Assembly (NCBI RefSeq): GCF_010906925.1
Contig: NZ_VTVE01000003.1
Span: 62,001-126,000 of the forward strand
Origin: Pseudobutyrivibrio xylanivorans
GTDB taxonomy: Bacteria; Bacillota; Clostridia; Lachnospirales; Lachnospiraceae
Direction of reading: 5' to 3'
DNA length: 64,000 nt
Shown here: positions 25,080 to 33,454 of the stretch, piece after piece
Layout of the letters: every line of letters begins with the position of its first letter
How positions within the stretch are numbered: position 1 is the first letter of the stretch
The notes under the pieces: model-generated
What the model was told of the DNA's origin: nothing
What the model saw: only the letters and a program-made list of their open reading frames with translations
The model's database searches: none
Position numbers and translations under genes: made by a program

Positions 25080-25928
25080 ATGATAAGAAAAAATAATAGC
25101 AATATAGCAAGAAGCTTTGTGGCTCATTTTACACTTATAATTCTTTCGTTTATGTGCTTGTTCTTCTTCTATATTTTGATAGTAAATTCAACATGTTCCC
25201 ATGCTGAGCTTCAAAAGGGATTTTCGGCATTGCCAAAATCAAATGCCTTGGTCAATTTTAGAAATGTTGCAAATGATGGCACCTTCCCTATGCTCAAAGG
25301 CATTGTAAACAGTATTATCGTTTCCAGCCTTTGCGCTGCCATCTGCACATATTTCTCAGCACTTACTGCATTTGGATTATATGTTTATGACTTTAAGCTT
25401 AAAAAAGTGGCATTTACATTTATCATGGTTATCCTTGTAATGCCAACTCAGGTTACTGCACTAGGTTTCCTTAGATTGATTAGAAATATGGGATTCTATG
25501 ATACTTTGATTCCACTTATTTTACCTTCAATTGCAAGCCCAGCGGTGTTCTATTTCATGTATAGCTATTTGAAGTCTAATCTTCAGTTATCCCTTGTGGA
25601 GGCGGCCAGAATAGATGGTTGTGGCGAGATAAAGATTTTCAATCAAATAGTATTTCCTATCATGAAACCAGCCATTGCAGTTCAGGCAATATTTACATTC
25701 GTAGGTTCATGGAACAATTACTTCGTTCCTGCTCTTGTACTTGAGTCAAAGGACAAGGCTACAGTGCCAATTCTTATAGCTACTCTTCGAGGCGCTGATT
25801 ATATGAACTTTGACATGGGTAAAATATATATGATGATAACAGTTGCAATTGTTCCTATTATCATTGCATATCTGTTCCTCTCAAAATTCATCATAGCTGG
25901 TGTTGCCCTTGGTGGTGTAAAAGAGTAA
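25080..25928 (+). CDS. Sugar ABC transporter permease (MalG/UgpE-like)
   Basis: 282 residues from ATG 25080, with GAGGTGGAG upstream; an in-frame TTG at 25065 overlaps the previous gene. Six predicted helices and the EAA loop VEAARIDGCGEIKIFNQIVFP near residue 175. No ATPase gene follows. It ends at a hairpin shared with the convergent c-di-GMP gene. Confidence 0.92.
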   Translation: MIRKNNSNIARSFVAHFTLIILSFMCLFFFYILIVNSTCSHAELQKGFSALPKSNALVNFRNVANDGTFPMLKGIVNSIIVSSLCAAICTYFSALTAFGLYVYDFKLKKVAFTFIMVILVMPTQVTALGFLRLIRNMGFYDTLIPLILPSIASPAVFYFMYSYLKSNLQLSLVEAARIDGCGEIKIFNQIVFPIMKPAIAVQAIFTFVGSWNNYFVPALVLESKDKATVPILIATLRGADYMNFDMGKIYMMITVAIVPIIIAYLFLSKFIIAGVALGGVKE

Positions 25929-25970
25929 AAGTTGTCTTTTTGTAGGGAGAAAATAATTATTGGTAAAAAA

Positions 25971-25996
25971 GGGAACCTGTCATATGGCAGGTTCCC
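25971..25996. terminator. Bidirectional intrinsic terminator
   Basis: A 9-bp stem (GGGAACCTG / CAGGTTCCC) with an 8-base loop, A-run on the left and a short T-run on the right, between convergent genes. Confidence 0.85.
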
Positions 25997-26004
25997 CCTT
26001 TTAG

Positions 26005-29000
26005 TTATCTAATCTTTTTACCTTCATACATTTTTTTATCAGCCGCATCAAGAGCCTTTTTTATGTCGTTGTAGTCTGAGAAAAATGCATATCCTTTTGA
26101 TACAGTAATTTTTATATTTTCGCTTTCAATCTGCTTTATCTGGGCCATGTTAATGTCAATTTCCTGCATAATGCTTTCCACTTCTGATGGATGAGCATAT
26201 TGATGTAAGACAACAAACTCATCACCGCCATAGCGGATGACTACGCTGCTACTTCCAGCAATTCGTTTGAGTTTTTCACTGACAGTAGTTAAAACTGTGT
26301 CACCAAAAGTATGACCATAAATATCGTTATATTGCTTAAACTTATTTACATCTATGACAATAACTGCAAAATCAAGTTTTTCCTGCTCATATTGCTTAAT
26401 AAACTTAGGTATGATTTCATCAAAGCCACGTCTATTCATAAGGCCTGTAAGAGAATCGGTAGAAGCGAGCTTTTTCATTTCTCCGCTTTTCTGCAGGTGC
26501 TCAGTAACATCGATAAAATAGCCTACCAAACCTATAATGTTTCCATTTACCACGTATGGATGTTTGGTAGCAAGGATATTTCTGACCTGACCCTGGACGA
26601 TGCATTCTCCAGGTGCATCTATGATAGAGCGGCCTTCCTTGATAATCTTAAGCTCGTCTTGTTTAAATGGTTCAGGATTAATGTGCCAACCCATATCTTC
26701 ATCAGTTTTTCCAATAATATAATCTACAGATGGGAAACCATAGTATTCCAAAAATATATGATTTGCACCTAAAAATCTGCGGTCAGAATCCTTCCAGAAT
26801 ACACCGATAGGTAAATGATTAAGAATGTTTCTAAATGAAAACTGCTCAGTTGTATTTAAAGAACTGTGATTTTTCTTGCTCATCAAATTAGTTACCTGTG
26901 AAATTCTAGAAACAACATATTGGCTTACAGGAAGAACACAGGATAACATCATTTTCTGGTTCATAACATAAACCACTTTAAGAGTGACGGCTTTAAGCAC
27001 ATAGTTGTCGTACACATCATTGAGATAGAAGAAGCCCTCTAGCAAATTTGTATTGCTTTGAATAAGTCGTTCCTCAATGGTATCTATATTCATAAAGTCT
27101 TTAAAGGATTCACGGTCCTCTTCATGAACACGATTAAGGGCAATATCCTCTATTACTTCTCTTGCGGGTTTGTTTAGGTTATTTATATGGACTTTGCTAT
27201 TGAACAGGTAAATGTTTTCAAAGTAATCAGTATCAATACCGAATAAATCAACGCATTCAAACAGTGAAAACATATATTTACCAACAGTATTGGTTATTTC
27301 CTCGTAGCTTTCATTTACATAATGAGTAAGCATTCTGATAGAGAGAAGATAAGCGTCAAATCCAAGAGCATTTTCTGTGGTAACATGCTTGATTCGCATA
27401 TTTACAATCTTGCCATTTTCGACAAATTCAATACTTTCTGGAAGACCACTTTGCTTACTTTGGAAGCACAATTCCCAGAACATAGAAAGTGGACCGGGGC
27501 CTGATTTATAGGTGTTAATCATTTTTTCAACAGACTCTAAAGAGCCTTGAGCGTTAGGATGTGAATCTATTATTTCTTGGAAAGCATCATTAATGTATAA
27601 GAAACTCCATTTTTTATTTTTTACGATACCGATAGCAAGAGGCAGGGCATCTGATTTTTGACTAGTAACGTGTCGAAGCGGATTCTGTTTTAATAGGTCG
27701 ATTAAACCAAGTTTATTGTAAAAATGGCGTTCGTCTAATTTCTCAAAATCTCTGTCATCAAGATGCATTTGCTCGCATCCCTCTTCAAGAGGAACAGGCC
27801 TACCTATGTAGTATCCCTGTATAAGCTCACAGCCTAAGCTGCGTAAGAAATCATATTGCTCCTTGGTTTCAACACCCTCCGCCAATGTATGAAAACCAAG
27901 GTTTTTTAACATAGAAATAGCATGCTTCAGGATGATTTTACCGTTGTCATTTACATCGAATCCTCTCAAGAATTCCATATCGATTTTGACCAAATCAAAT
28001 TCGTAATTCTTTAGGACATTAAGAGATGAATATCCACTTCCAAAGTCATCCATCCAAACTTTTATACCGCAATTACGGATTCTTGAAATTTGCTCACGGA
28101 TAAACTCTGGATTTTTAGTAAGTGCAGATTCAGTGATTTCCAGATGGAAGAGCTCCTTTTTTACCTGATATTTATCTAGGAGTTCATTCATATAGCTTGC
28201 GATATCAATAATCTCAAAATCGATTCTAGACAGGTTGATAGAAACAGGAACAGCCTCACGCATACCTGCCTTTTCCATTTTTGCGAAGGTTGAAATAACC
28301 TCTTCCATAACATAGCAATCAAGCTTATGGATAAGATGGTATTCCTCTAACACGGAGATAAATTCATTTGGGTAAACAGTACCCTTATTTGGATCTATCC
28401 AGCGAACCAAAGCCTCCCAGCCGCAGACTTCGCCTGTAAGAGAGCGGACAATTGGCTGGTAATATATTTGAATATATTTATTGGCAAGAGCCTCTACAAG
28501 ATTATCAATGATGAATTGTTTTCTGGCTAAATGACCGCCTAGCTCAGCGTCATAGAATTTATAATCGATGTCATATTTTTTTTTGATAGATGCGCAGGCA
28601 ATACGAGCTCTATCGGTGCAGCGTATTACATTTGTGACCTCGCCATCGTATAAATAAACACCGGCCTTAAGCTCTAAGTTTATATCTTGTTGAAGGGATT
28701 TTACCTGTTTTTTAACTTCTAAAATAGCTGGCACAACCTGAGTGATATCTGAGCACACAACAAAATGGTCTCCAGAAAATCTAGAAACCAACTGACTATC
28801 AAATACTGTTCTAAGGATGTGGGCAATATCTTTTAGCAGGTCATCGCCCTTTTCAAATCCATAGTTAGCATTGAACTGTTTGAAATTTTCCATATCAAGG
28901 AAAATAAAAGCGTAGTTACTACCCTCTTCGGCATCATCGATGAGTTCTTGACCCCATTCATAAAAAGCGGGCTTGTCTAATAAACCGGTGAGTTCGTCAC

Positions 29001-29031
29001 GACTTTCCTTGAAAATCTCTCTTTCGTCCAT
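26005..29031 (-). CDS. Dual GGDEF-EAL-PAS-GGDEF cyclic-di-GMP protein
   Basis: 1008 residues, no membrane segments. Residues 10-165 are a degenerate GGDEF domain whose signature reads SGDHF (86-90). Residues about 175-425 are an EAL domain with intact signature residues (EALVRW, NLSR, EITES, DDFGSGYSS, KIDMEF, EGVET, QGYYIGRP), so c-di-GMP hydrolysis is likely. An unassigned region of about 280 residues follows, then a PAS domain (about 720-840). The C-terminal GGDEF is complete (DSLTGLMNRRGF, RYGGDEF) but has no RxxD product-inhibition site at the usual place. It could both make and degrade c-di-GMP. Confidence 0.9.
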   Translation of the reverse strand: MDEREIFKESRDELTGLLDKPAFYEWGQELIDDAEEGSNYAFIFLDMENFKQFNANYGFEKGDDLLKDIAHILRTVFDSQLVSRFSGDHFVVCSDITQVVPAILEVKKQVKSLQQDINLELKAGVYLYDGEVTNVIRCTDRARIACASIKKKYDIDYKFYDAELGGHLARKQFIIDNLVEALANKYIQIYYQPIVRSLTGEVCGWEALVRWIDPNKGTVYPNEFISVLEEYHLIHKLDCYVMEEVISTFAKMEKAGMREAVPVSINLSRIDFEIIDIASYMNELLDKYQVKKELFHLEITESALTKNPEFIREQISRIRNCGIKVWMDDFGSGYSSLNVLKNYEFDLVKIDMEFLRGFDVNDNGKIILKHAISMLKNLGFHTLAEGVETKEQYDFLRSLGCELIQGYYIGRPVPLEEGCEQMHLDDRDFEKLDERHFYNKLGLIDLLKQNPLRHVTSQKSDALPLAIGIVKNKKWSFLYINDAFQEIIDSHPNAQGSLESVEKMINTYKSGPGPLSMFWELCFQSKQSGLPESIEFVENGKIVNMRIKHVTTENALGFDAYLLSIRMLTHYVNESYEEITNTVGKYMFSLFECVDLFGIDTDYFENIYLFNSKVHINNLNKPAREVIEDIALNRVHEEDRESFKDFMNIDTIEERLIQSNTNLLEGFFYLNDVYDNYVLKAVTLKVVYVMNQKMMLSCVLPVSQYVVSRISQVTNLMSKKNHSSLNTTEQFSFRNILNHLPIGVFWKDSDRRFLGANHIFLEYYGFPSVDYIIGKTDEDMGWHINPEPFKQDELKIIKEGRSIIDAPGECIVQGQVRNILATKHPYVVNGNIIGLVGYFIDVTEHLQKSGEMKKLASTDSLTGLMNRRGFDEIIPKFIKQYEQEKLDFAVIVIDVNKFKQYNDIYGHTFGDTVLTTVSEKLKRIAGSSSVVIRYGGDEFVVLHQYAHPSEVESIMQEIDINMAQIKQIESENIKITVSKGYAFFSDYNDIKKALDAADKKMYEGKKIR

Positions 29032-29363
29032 AGTTAAACCCCAGTATCTTCTATTGTGTGTTTTGATATTCTAGCACCTAAATGTGAAGAATTTTTATAA
29101 AAATTGTTGTCTAATCTTGAGAAAAAATGATTGTTAATGGACTAATAATCTGATGCGTCTTCTAATCAACAATAATGCTGTCTGAGCCAGTTGAATTCTT
29201 TTGAACTTTTTAACCAAAAAGGAGAGGTCGAAAATGGTTATTTTAACAAAAATTGAGCGATTGTGATTATTTATGAGCATTAATGATTGATAAGTGAAAA
29301 TTATCGTGCTATATTTTGATTGTGTTAATCACAAATAATCATAATATTGCAGGGGTGGGATAT
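29032..29363. promoter_or_regulatory. Divergent regulatory region with fruR-type operator candidates
   Basis: 332 bases between the c-di-GMP gene and fruR. TGATTATTT (29264-29272) and AAATAATCA (29333-29341) are exact inverted copies. TGATT/AATCA (29317-29331) forms a smaller palindrome, and GATTGTG occurs at 29259 and 29318. Such repeats suit autoregulation by the DeoR-type repressor. The 29040-29230 part shows nothing definite. Confidence 0.45.
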
Positions 29364-30116
29364 ATGTTAACTGAAGAGAGACGGACAAAGATTATTGAAA
29401 TTGTAAACGAGAAAAAAGCGGTTTCGGTTAATGAACTTGTTGAATTGCTTGATACATCCGCAGCTACAATTCGACGAGATATTAATGCTCTTAATGCATC
29501 AAAACAATTGATCAAAGTTTTCGGTGGGGCTACATCTATGAGTTCTTTAGATGTTAATACCAAAGAAGACGCCGTAAAAATAAAAGCGCAAAAAAACATC
29601 CACGAAAAAGATTCAATAAGCAAATACGCAGCAAGTCTTATTCAGGACAATGATTTTGTCTACATAGATGCCGGAACAACAACCCTTGCAATGATTGATT
29701 ACATTGACAACTATAAAGCAAAGTTTATTACCAATGGTATTGTTCACGCCAAGAAGCTTATAGACAAAGGTCTTGAGACAATTATGATTGGCGGAAGATT
29801 AAAGAAAGCAACAGAGGCGGTTGTTGGTCCTGATTGTGTGGAGATAATCAAAAAATATCATTTCACAAAGGCGTTTATGGGAACAAATGGTATTTCCATA
29901 AGAGCGGGATTTACAACTCCAGATGTAGACGAGGCAATGATTAAAACCGAGGCAATAAGACATGCATATATGGCTTACGTCCTCGCTGACCATACAAAGT
30001 TCGATCAAATCAATTCGGTGACATTTGCAGAGATTAATGATTGCTGCATAATCACAGATTCGCTTTCTGCAAAGGAATATTCAAATCATACGGTTGTTAA
30101 GGTTTGTGAAGAATAA
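29364..30116 (+). CDS. fruR: DeoR-family repressor of the fructose PTS operon
   Basis: 250 residues from ATG 29364, with AGGGGTGGG upstream; a TTG-type start at 29316 lies inside the operator region. Helix-turn-helix at residues 18-57 (VSVNELVELLDTSAATIRRDINAL), then the DeoR effector domain with the DAGTT and GTNG motifs that bind phosphorylated sugars. It is followed after 14 bases by fruK and fruA, the standard fruRKA order. Fructose 1-phosphate as inducer is family knowledge. Confidence 0.9.
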   Translation: MLTEERRTKIIEIVNEKKAVSVNELVELLDTSAATIRRDINALNASKQLIKVFGGATSMSSLDVNTKEDAVKIKAQKNIHEKDSISKYAASLIQDNDFVYIDAGTTTLAMIDYIDNYKAKFITNGIVHAKKLIDKGLETIMIGGRLKKATEAVVGPDCVEIIKKYHFTKAFMGTNGISIRAGFTTPDVDEAMIKTEAIRHAYMAYVLADHTKFDQINSVTFAEINDCCIITDSLSAKEYSNHTVVKVCEE

Positions 30117-30130
30117 ATGGAGGAAAAAGA

Positions 30131-31039
30131 ATGATTTATACTGTTACATTTAACCCGGCGCTAGATTATGTGGTTCGAATGGATGGTGATTTACTCCCAG
30201 GAATGACAAACCGCTCATGTAGTGAGGAGTACTACTTCGGTGGCAAGGGTATTAATGTTTCCATGGTTCTCGCAGAGCTTGGAATAAAATCAACAGCCCT
30301 TGGATTCGTGGCAGGCTTCACCGGAAGAGCTATTGATGAAGGGGTTCAGGCAGCAGGAATCGATACAGATTTCATAATGCTCAAAGAAGGAATTTCCAGA
30401 ATCAATGTAAAGCTCAAGGCAGCAGAGGAAACTGAGATTAACGCTCAGGGACCAAAGATTGACGAGGAGTCACAGATGCAGCTCTTCAACAAGCTTTCAA
30501 GACTTGTTCCAGGAGATATGCTTATTCTGGCAGGTTCTATTCCAAATTCACTTCCAGATGATGTATATGAAAGAATTCTTTCTATGCTTGATGGAAAGGG
30601 TATTGAGTTTGTAGTAGACGCAACAAAGGATTTACTCACAAATGTTCTTAAGTATCATCCATTCTTGATTAAGCCAAACAATTTTGAGCTTGGTGAAATC
30701 GTGGGAAAGACACTTGAGAATGATGATGAGATATATGAAGGAGCCCTCAAGCTTCAGGAAATGGGAGCAAGAAATGTTCTGATTTCTATGGCTGGTGACG
30801 GTGCAATGCTTGTTGATGAAAACAAGAAGCGCTATCGCATAGGTGTTCCAAAGGGGAAGGTTAGAAATTCGGTAGGAGCTGGTGATTCGATGGTAGCAGG
30901 TTTTGTAGCTGGCTACATGAAGTCAAAGGATTATGAAACCGCTCTTAAAATGGGTACAGCAGCTGGAAGCGCAACGGCTTTCTCAGATGGCCTAGCTAAA
31001 GCTGTTGATATAAATAATTTATACAAAGGGTTAAATTAG
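30131..31039 (+). CDS. fruK: 1-phosphofructokinase
   Basis: 302 residues, normal length for the PfkB family. N-terminal TVTFNPALDYVV, GGKGINVS near residue 37, and the C-terminal ATP/anion-hole motif GAGDSMVAGF with catalytic Asp near residue 251. It phosphorylates the fructose 1-phosphate produced by FruA to fructose 1,6-bisphosphate. GGAGG at spacing 8; the fruA start follows 8 bases after the stop. Confidence 0.95.
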   Translation: MIYTVTFNPALDYVVRMDGDLLPGMTNRSCSEEYYFGGKGINVSMVLAELGIKSTALGFVAGFTGRAIDEGVQAAGIDTDFIMLKEGISRINVKLKAAEETEINAQGPKIDEESQMQLFNKLSRLVPGDMLILAGSIPNSLPDDVYERILSMLDGKGIEFVVDATKDLLTNVLKYHPFLIKPNNFELGEIVGKTLENDDEIYEGALKLQEMGARNVLISMAGDGAMLVDENKKRYRIGVPKGKVRNSVGAGDSMVAGFVAGYMKSKDYETALKMGTAAGSATAFSDGLAKAVDINNLYKGLN

Positions 31040-31047
31040 GAGGGAAT

Positions 31048-32952
31048 ATGAAAATTTCAGAATTCATTGATCCTAGGGGAATCCAACTTGGTGTTTCTCT
31101 TGCTGATCAAAACGAAGCAATCGACAAGCTTATTGCTCTTCATGAGGCAGTAGGCAACTTGAATGATGCGGCAGCATTCAAGACAGCTATTTTAGAGCGT
31201 GAGGCTAAGGGCTCTACAGCAATAGGTAACGGTATAGCTGTTCCACACGGTAAGTCAGCAGCTGTTGCAAAGGCTGGTCTCGTTGGTATTACATGTCCAG
31301 ATGGTGTTGATTACAAGGCACTTGATGGCAAAAACAGTGATTTACTTTTCATGATTGCAGCTCCAGAAGGTGGCGCAGACACACATCTTGAAGTTCTTTC
31401 AAAGCTTATGACAATGCTTATGGATGCTTCATTCTGTAAGAAGCTTGTTGCAGCAAAGTCAGTTGATGAGTTCTTAGGACTTATTGATGAGAAGGAAGCT
31501 GAAAAGGATGCTAGCCAGTCTACATCTGCAGCAGCAACTGGTTCAAAGAAGCTTGTTGCTGTAACAGCATGTCCTACTGGTATTGCTCATACATTTATGG
31601 CAGCTGAGGCTCTTGAGCTCAAGGCTAAAGAGTTAGGCTATGGAATCAAGGTTGAAAAAGATGGTTCCGGTGGAGCAAAAGATGTGCTTTCATCTAAGGA
31701 AATTGAAGAGGCTGATGCTGTTATTATCGCATGTGACAAGAACATCGATATGCAGAGATTCCATGGCAAGAAAGTTGTTATGGCATCTACAAAGGAAGCT
31801 ATCCACAGCCCAGAGACACTTATTGAAAAAGCTGACAAGGCTTCTGTATATCAGCATGCAAGTGGTGCAGCTAGGGTGACAGATTCATCTAACGAATCAG
31901 TAGGTCGTAAGATTTACAAGCACTTAATGAATGGTGTATCTCATATGCTTCCATTCGTTATCGGTGGTGGTGTACTTATTGCTATCGCATTCTTGCTTGA
32001 TGATTATTCAATTGACCCAAGTAACTTTGGTTCAAATACACCAGTTGCAGCATGGTTTAAGACAATTGGTGGTGGTGCATTTGGATTCATGCTTCCAATC
32101 CTTGCTGGATTCATTGCAATGTCAATTGCTGACAGACCAGGTCTTGCAGTTGGTTTCGTAGGTGGTTATCTTGCTTCTACTGGTGCAACATTTGCATCAC
32201 CAGGTGGAGATATTCCATCAGCATTCCTTGGAGCATTAGTTGCAGGTTTTGCAGCAGGTTATATTGTTCTTGGTTTAAGAAAGCTTTGTGAGGCTCTTCC
32301 AGCTTCACTGGAAGGTATCAAACCGGTATTCATTTATCCATTATTTGGTACACTTTTGATATCAGTAGTAATGTGTGCAATCAATCCTATCATGGGTGCG
32401 TTGAACTCAGGACTTACTTCATTGCTTGAGGGTATGGGAACAAGCTCAATGATAGCTCTTGGAGTACTTCTTGGCGCAATGATGGCTACAGATATGGGTG
32501 GTCCTTTCAACAAGGCAGCTTATGTATTTGGTACAGCATCTCTTGCAGCAGCAAATGAGACAGGCTGGATGATTATGGCAGCAGTTATGGTTGGTGGTAT
32601 GGTTCCTCCAATCGCAATCGCACTTGCTACAATTTTCTTCCCAAAGAAGTTTACAGAGAATGAAAGAAAGTCTGGTCCAGTTAACTTTATCATGGGATTC
32701 TGCTTCATCACAGAAGGTGCTATTCCATTTGCAGCAGCAGATCCACTTCGTGTAATTCCTTCACTTATGGTTGGTTCTGGTCTTGCAGGTGCTCTTTCAA
32801 TGGCATTTAAGTGTACACTTATGGCTCCACATGGTGGAATCTTCGTATTCCCAGTTGTTGGTAACGTAGCACTTTACCTTGTTGCACTTTTAGCAGGTTC
32901 AGCAGCTAGCTGCCTATTACTTGGAATTTTAAAGAAGAATGTAGCACAGTAA
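31048..32952 (+). CDS. fruA: PTS fructose-specific transporter, EIIABC
   Basis: 634 residues in the order IIA-IIB-IIC. IIA residues 1-150 carry the phosphorylated His 67 in GIAVPHGKS. IIB residues about 165-270 carry Cys 175 in CPTGIAHTFMAAEALE. IIC from about residue 285 is the membrane channel with about ten helices, including the GAMMATDMGGPFNKAAY loop. It imports fructose and phosphorylates it at carbon 1. Phosphate comes from HPr, encoded 222 bases downstream. All three domains look complete. Confidence 0.95.
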   Translation: MKISEFIDPRGIQLGVSLADQNEAIDKLIALHEAVGNLNDAAAFKTAILEREAKGSTAIGNGIAVPHGKSAAVAKAGLVGITCPDGVDYKALDGKNSDLLFMIAAPEGGADTHLEVLSKLMTMLMDASFCKKLVAAKSVDEFLGLIDEKEAEKDASQSTSAAATGSKKLVAVTACPTGIAHTFMAAEALELKAKELGYGIKVEKDGSGGAKDVLSSKEIEEADAVIIACDKNIDMQRFHGKKVVMASTKEAIHSPETLIEKADKASVYQHASGAARVTDSSNESVGRKIYKHLMNGVSHMLPFVIGGGVLIAIAFLLDDYSIDPSNFGSNTPVAAWFKTIGGGAFGFMLPILAGFIAMSIADRPGLAVGFVGGYLASTGATFASPGGDIPSAFLGALVAGFAAGYIVLGLRKLCEALPASLEGIKPVFIYPLFGTLLISVVMCAINPIMGALNSGLTSLLEGMGTSSMIALGVLLGAMMATDMGGPFNKAAYVFGTASLAAANETGWMIMAAVMVGGMVPPIAIALATIFFPKKFTENERKSGPVNFIMGFCFITEGAIPFAAADPLRVIPSLMVGSGLAGALSMAFKCTLMAPHGGIFVFPVVGNVALYLVALLAGSAASCLLLGILKKNVAQ

Positions 32953-32988
32953 ATTCCGGTTATTCCGTATATAAAAACATTTCATTTT

Positions 32989-33014
32989 AATTCCGAGGGG
33001 CGACCCTCGGAATT
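32989..33014 (+). terminator. Hairpin after fruA
   Basis: A perfect 11-bp stem (AATTCCGAGGG / CCCTCGGAATT) with a GCGA loop, followed by a mixed T-rich tail (ATTGTTTG). Termination may be partial, leaving ptsH-ptsI partly linked to the fru operon. Confidence 0.7.
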
Positions 33015-33174
33015 ATTGTTTGTAAAAATTGTTTGATTTTTTCTAATTTTTTATGTATTTTTTAGAAGAACAATTATAGACAAATCAATTGATTTTCTAT
33101 AAAGTATATAAGTACATTTTTACGCTTATAAGGTATTATAAGATACAGGCATGAAACGAAAGGAGTTTTATATT

Positions 33175-33438
33175 ATGGTTTCAAAAGTAGTTAAGGTAAC
33201 AAATGAGCAGGGACTTCACATGCGTCCAGCTACAGTTTTCAGCGCAGCTGTTACACCATTTGATTCAGACGTTAAGATCTTATTCAATGGTAATCAGTAC
33301 GATGGAAAGAGCGTTATGATGCTTATGGCAGCTTGCATTAAGTGTGGTGCTGAGATCGAGATTCAGGCAGATGGTCCAGATGAGGAAGCAGCACTTGCAA
33401 AGGCTGTAGAGCTTGTTGAGAGCGGTCTCGGAGATTAA
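33175..33438 (+). CDS. ptsH: Phosphocarrier protein HPr
   Basis: 87 residues from ATG 33175, with AAAGGAG at spacing about 9; a 33151 start would precede the site. His 15 in GLHMRPAT accepts phosphate from enzyme I. Ser 46 in GKSVMML is the regulatory site used by HPr kinase in Firmicutes, so this HPr can take part in CcpA-linked catabolite repression. The Met after His 15 replaces the usual Ala. The enzyme I start is 16 bases after the stop. Confidence 0.95.
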   Translation: MVSKVVKVTNEQGLHMRPATVFSAAVTPFDSDVKILFNGNQYDGKSVMMLMAACIKCGAEIEIQADGPDEEAALAKAVELVESGLGD

Positions 33439-33454
33439 TTCTAAGGAGGAACCT

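Noticed and set aside
26311-26772. 153-residue plus-strand reading frame inside the c-di-GMP gene
   Set aside because: It is antisense to the conserved GGDEF and PAS coding sequence, with no start signal or protein-like features.
32989-33174. CcpA catabolite-repression site before ptsH
   Set aside because: No sequence close to the TGNAANCGNTNNCA consensus was found by eye in this gap.
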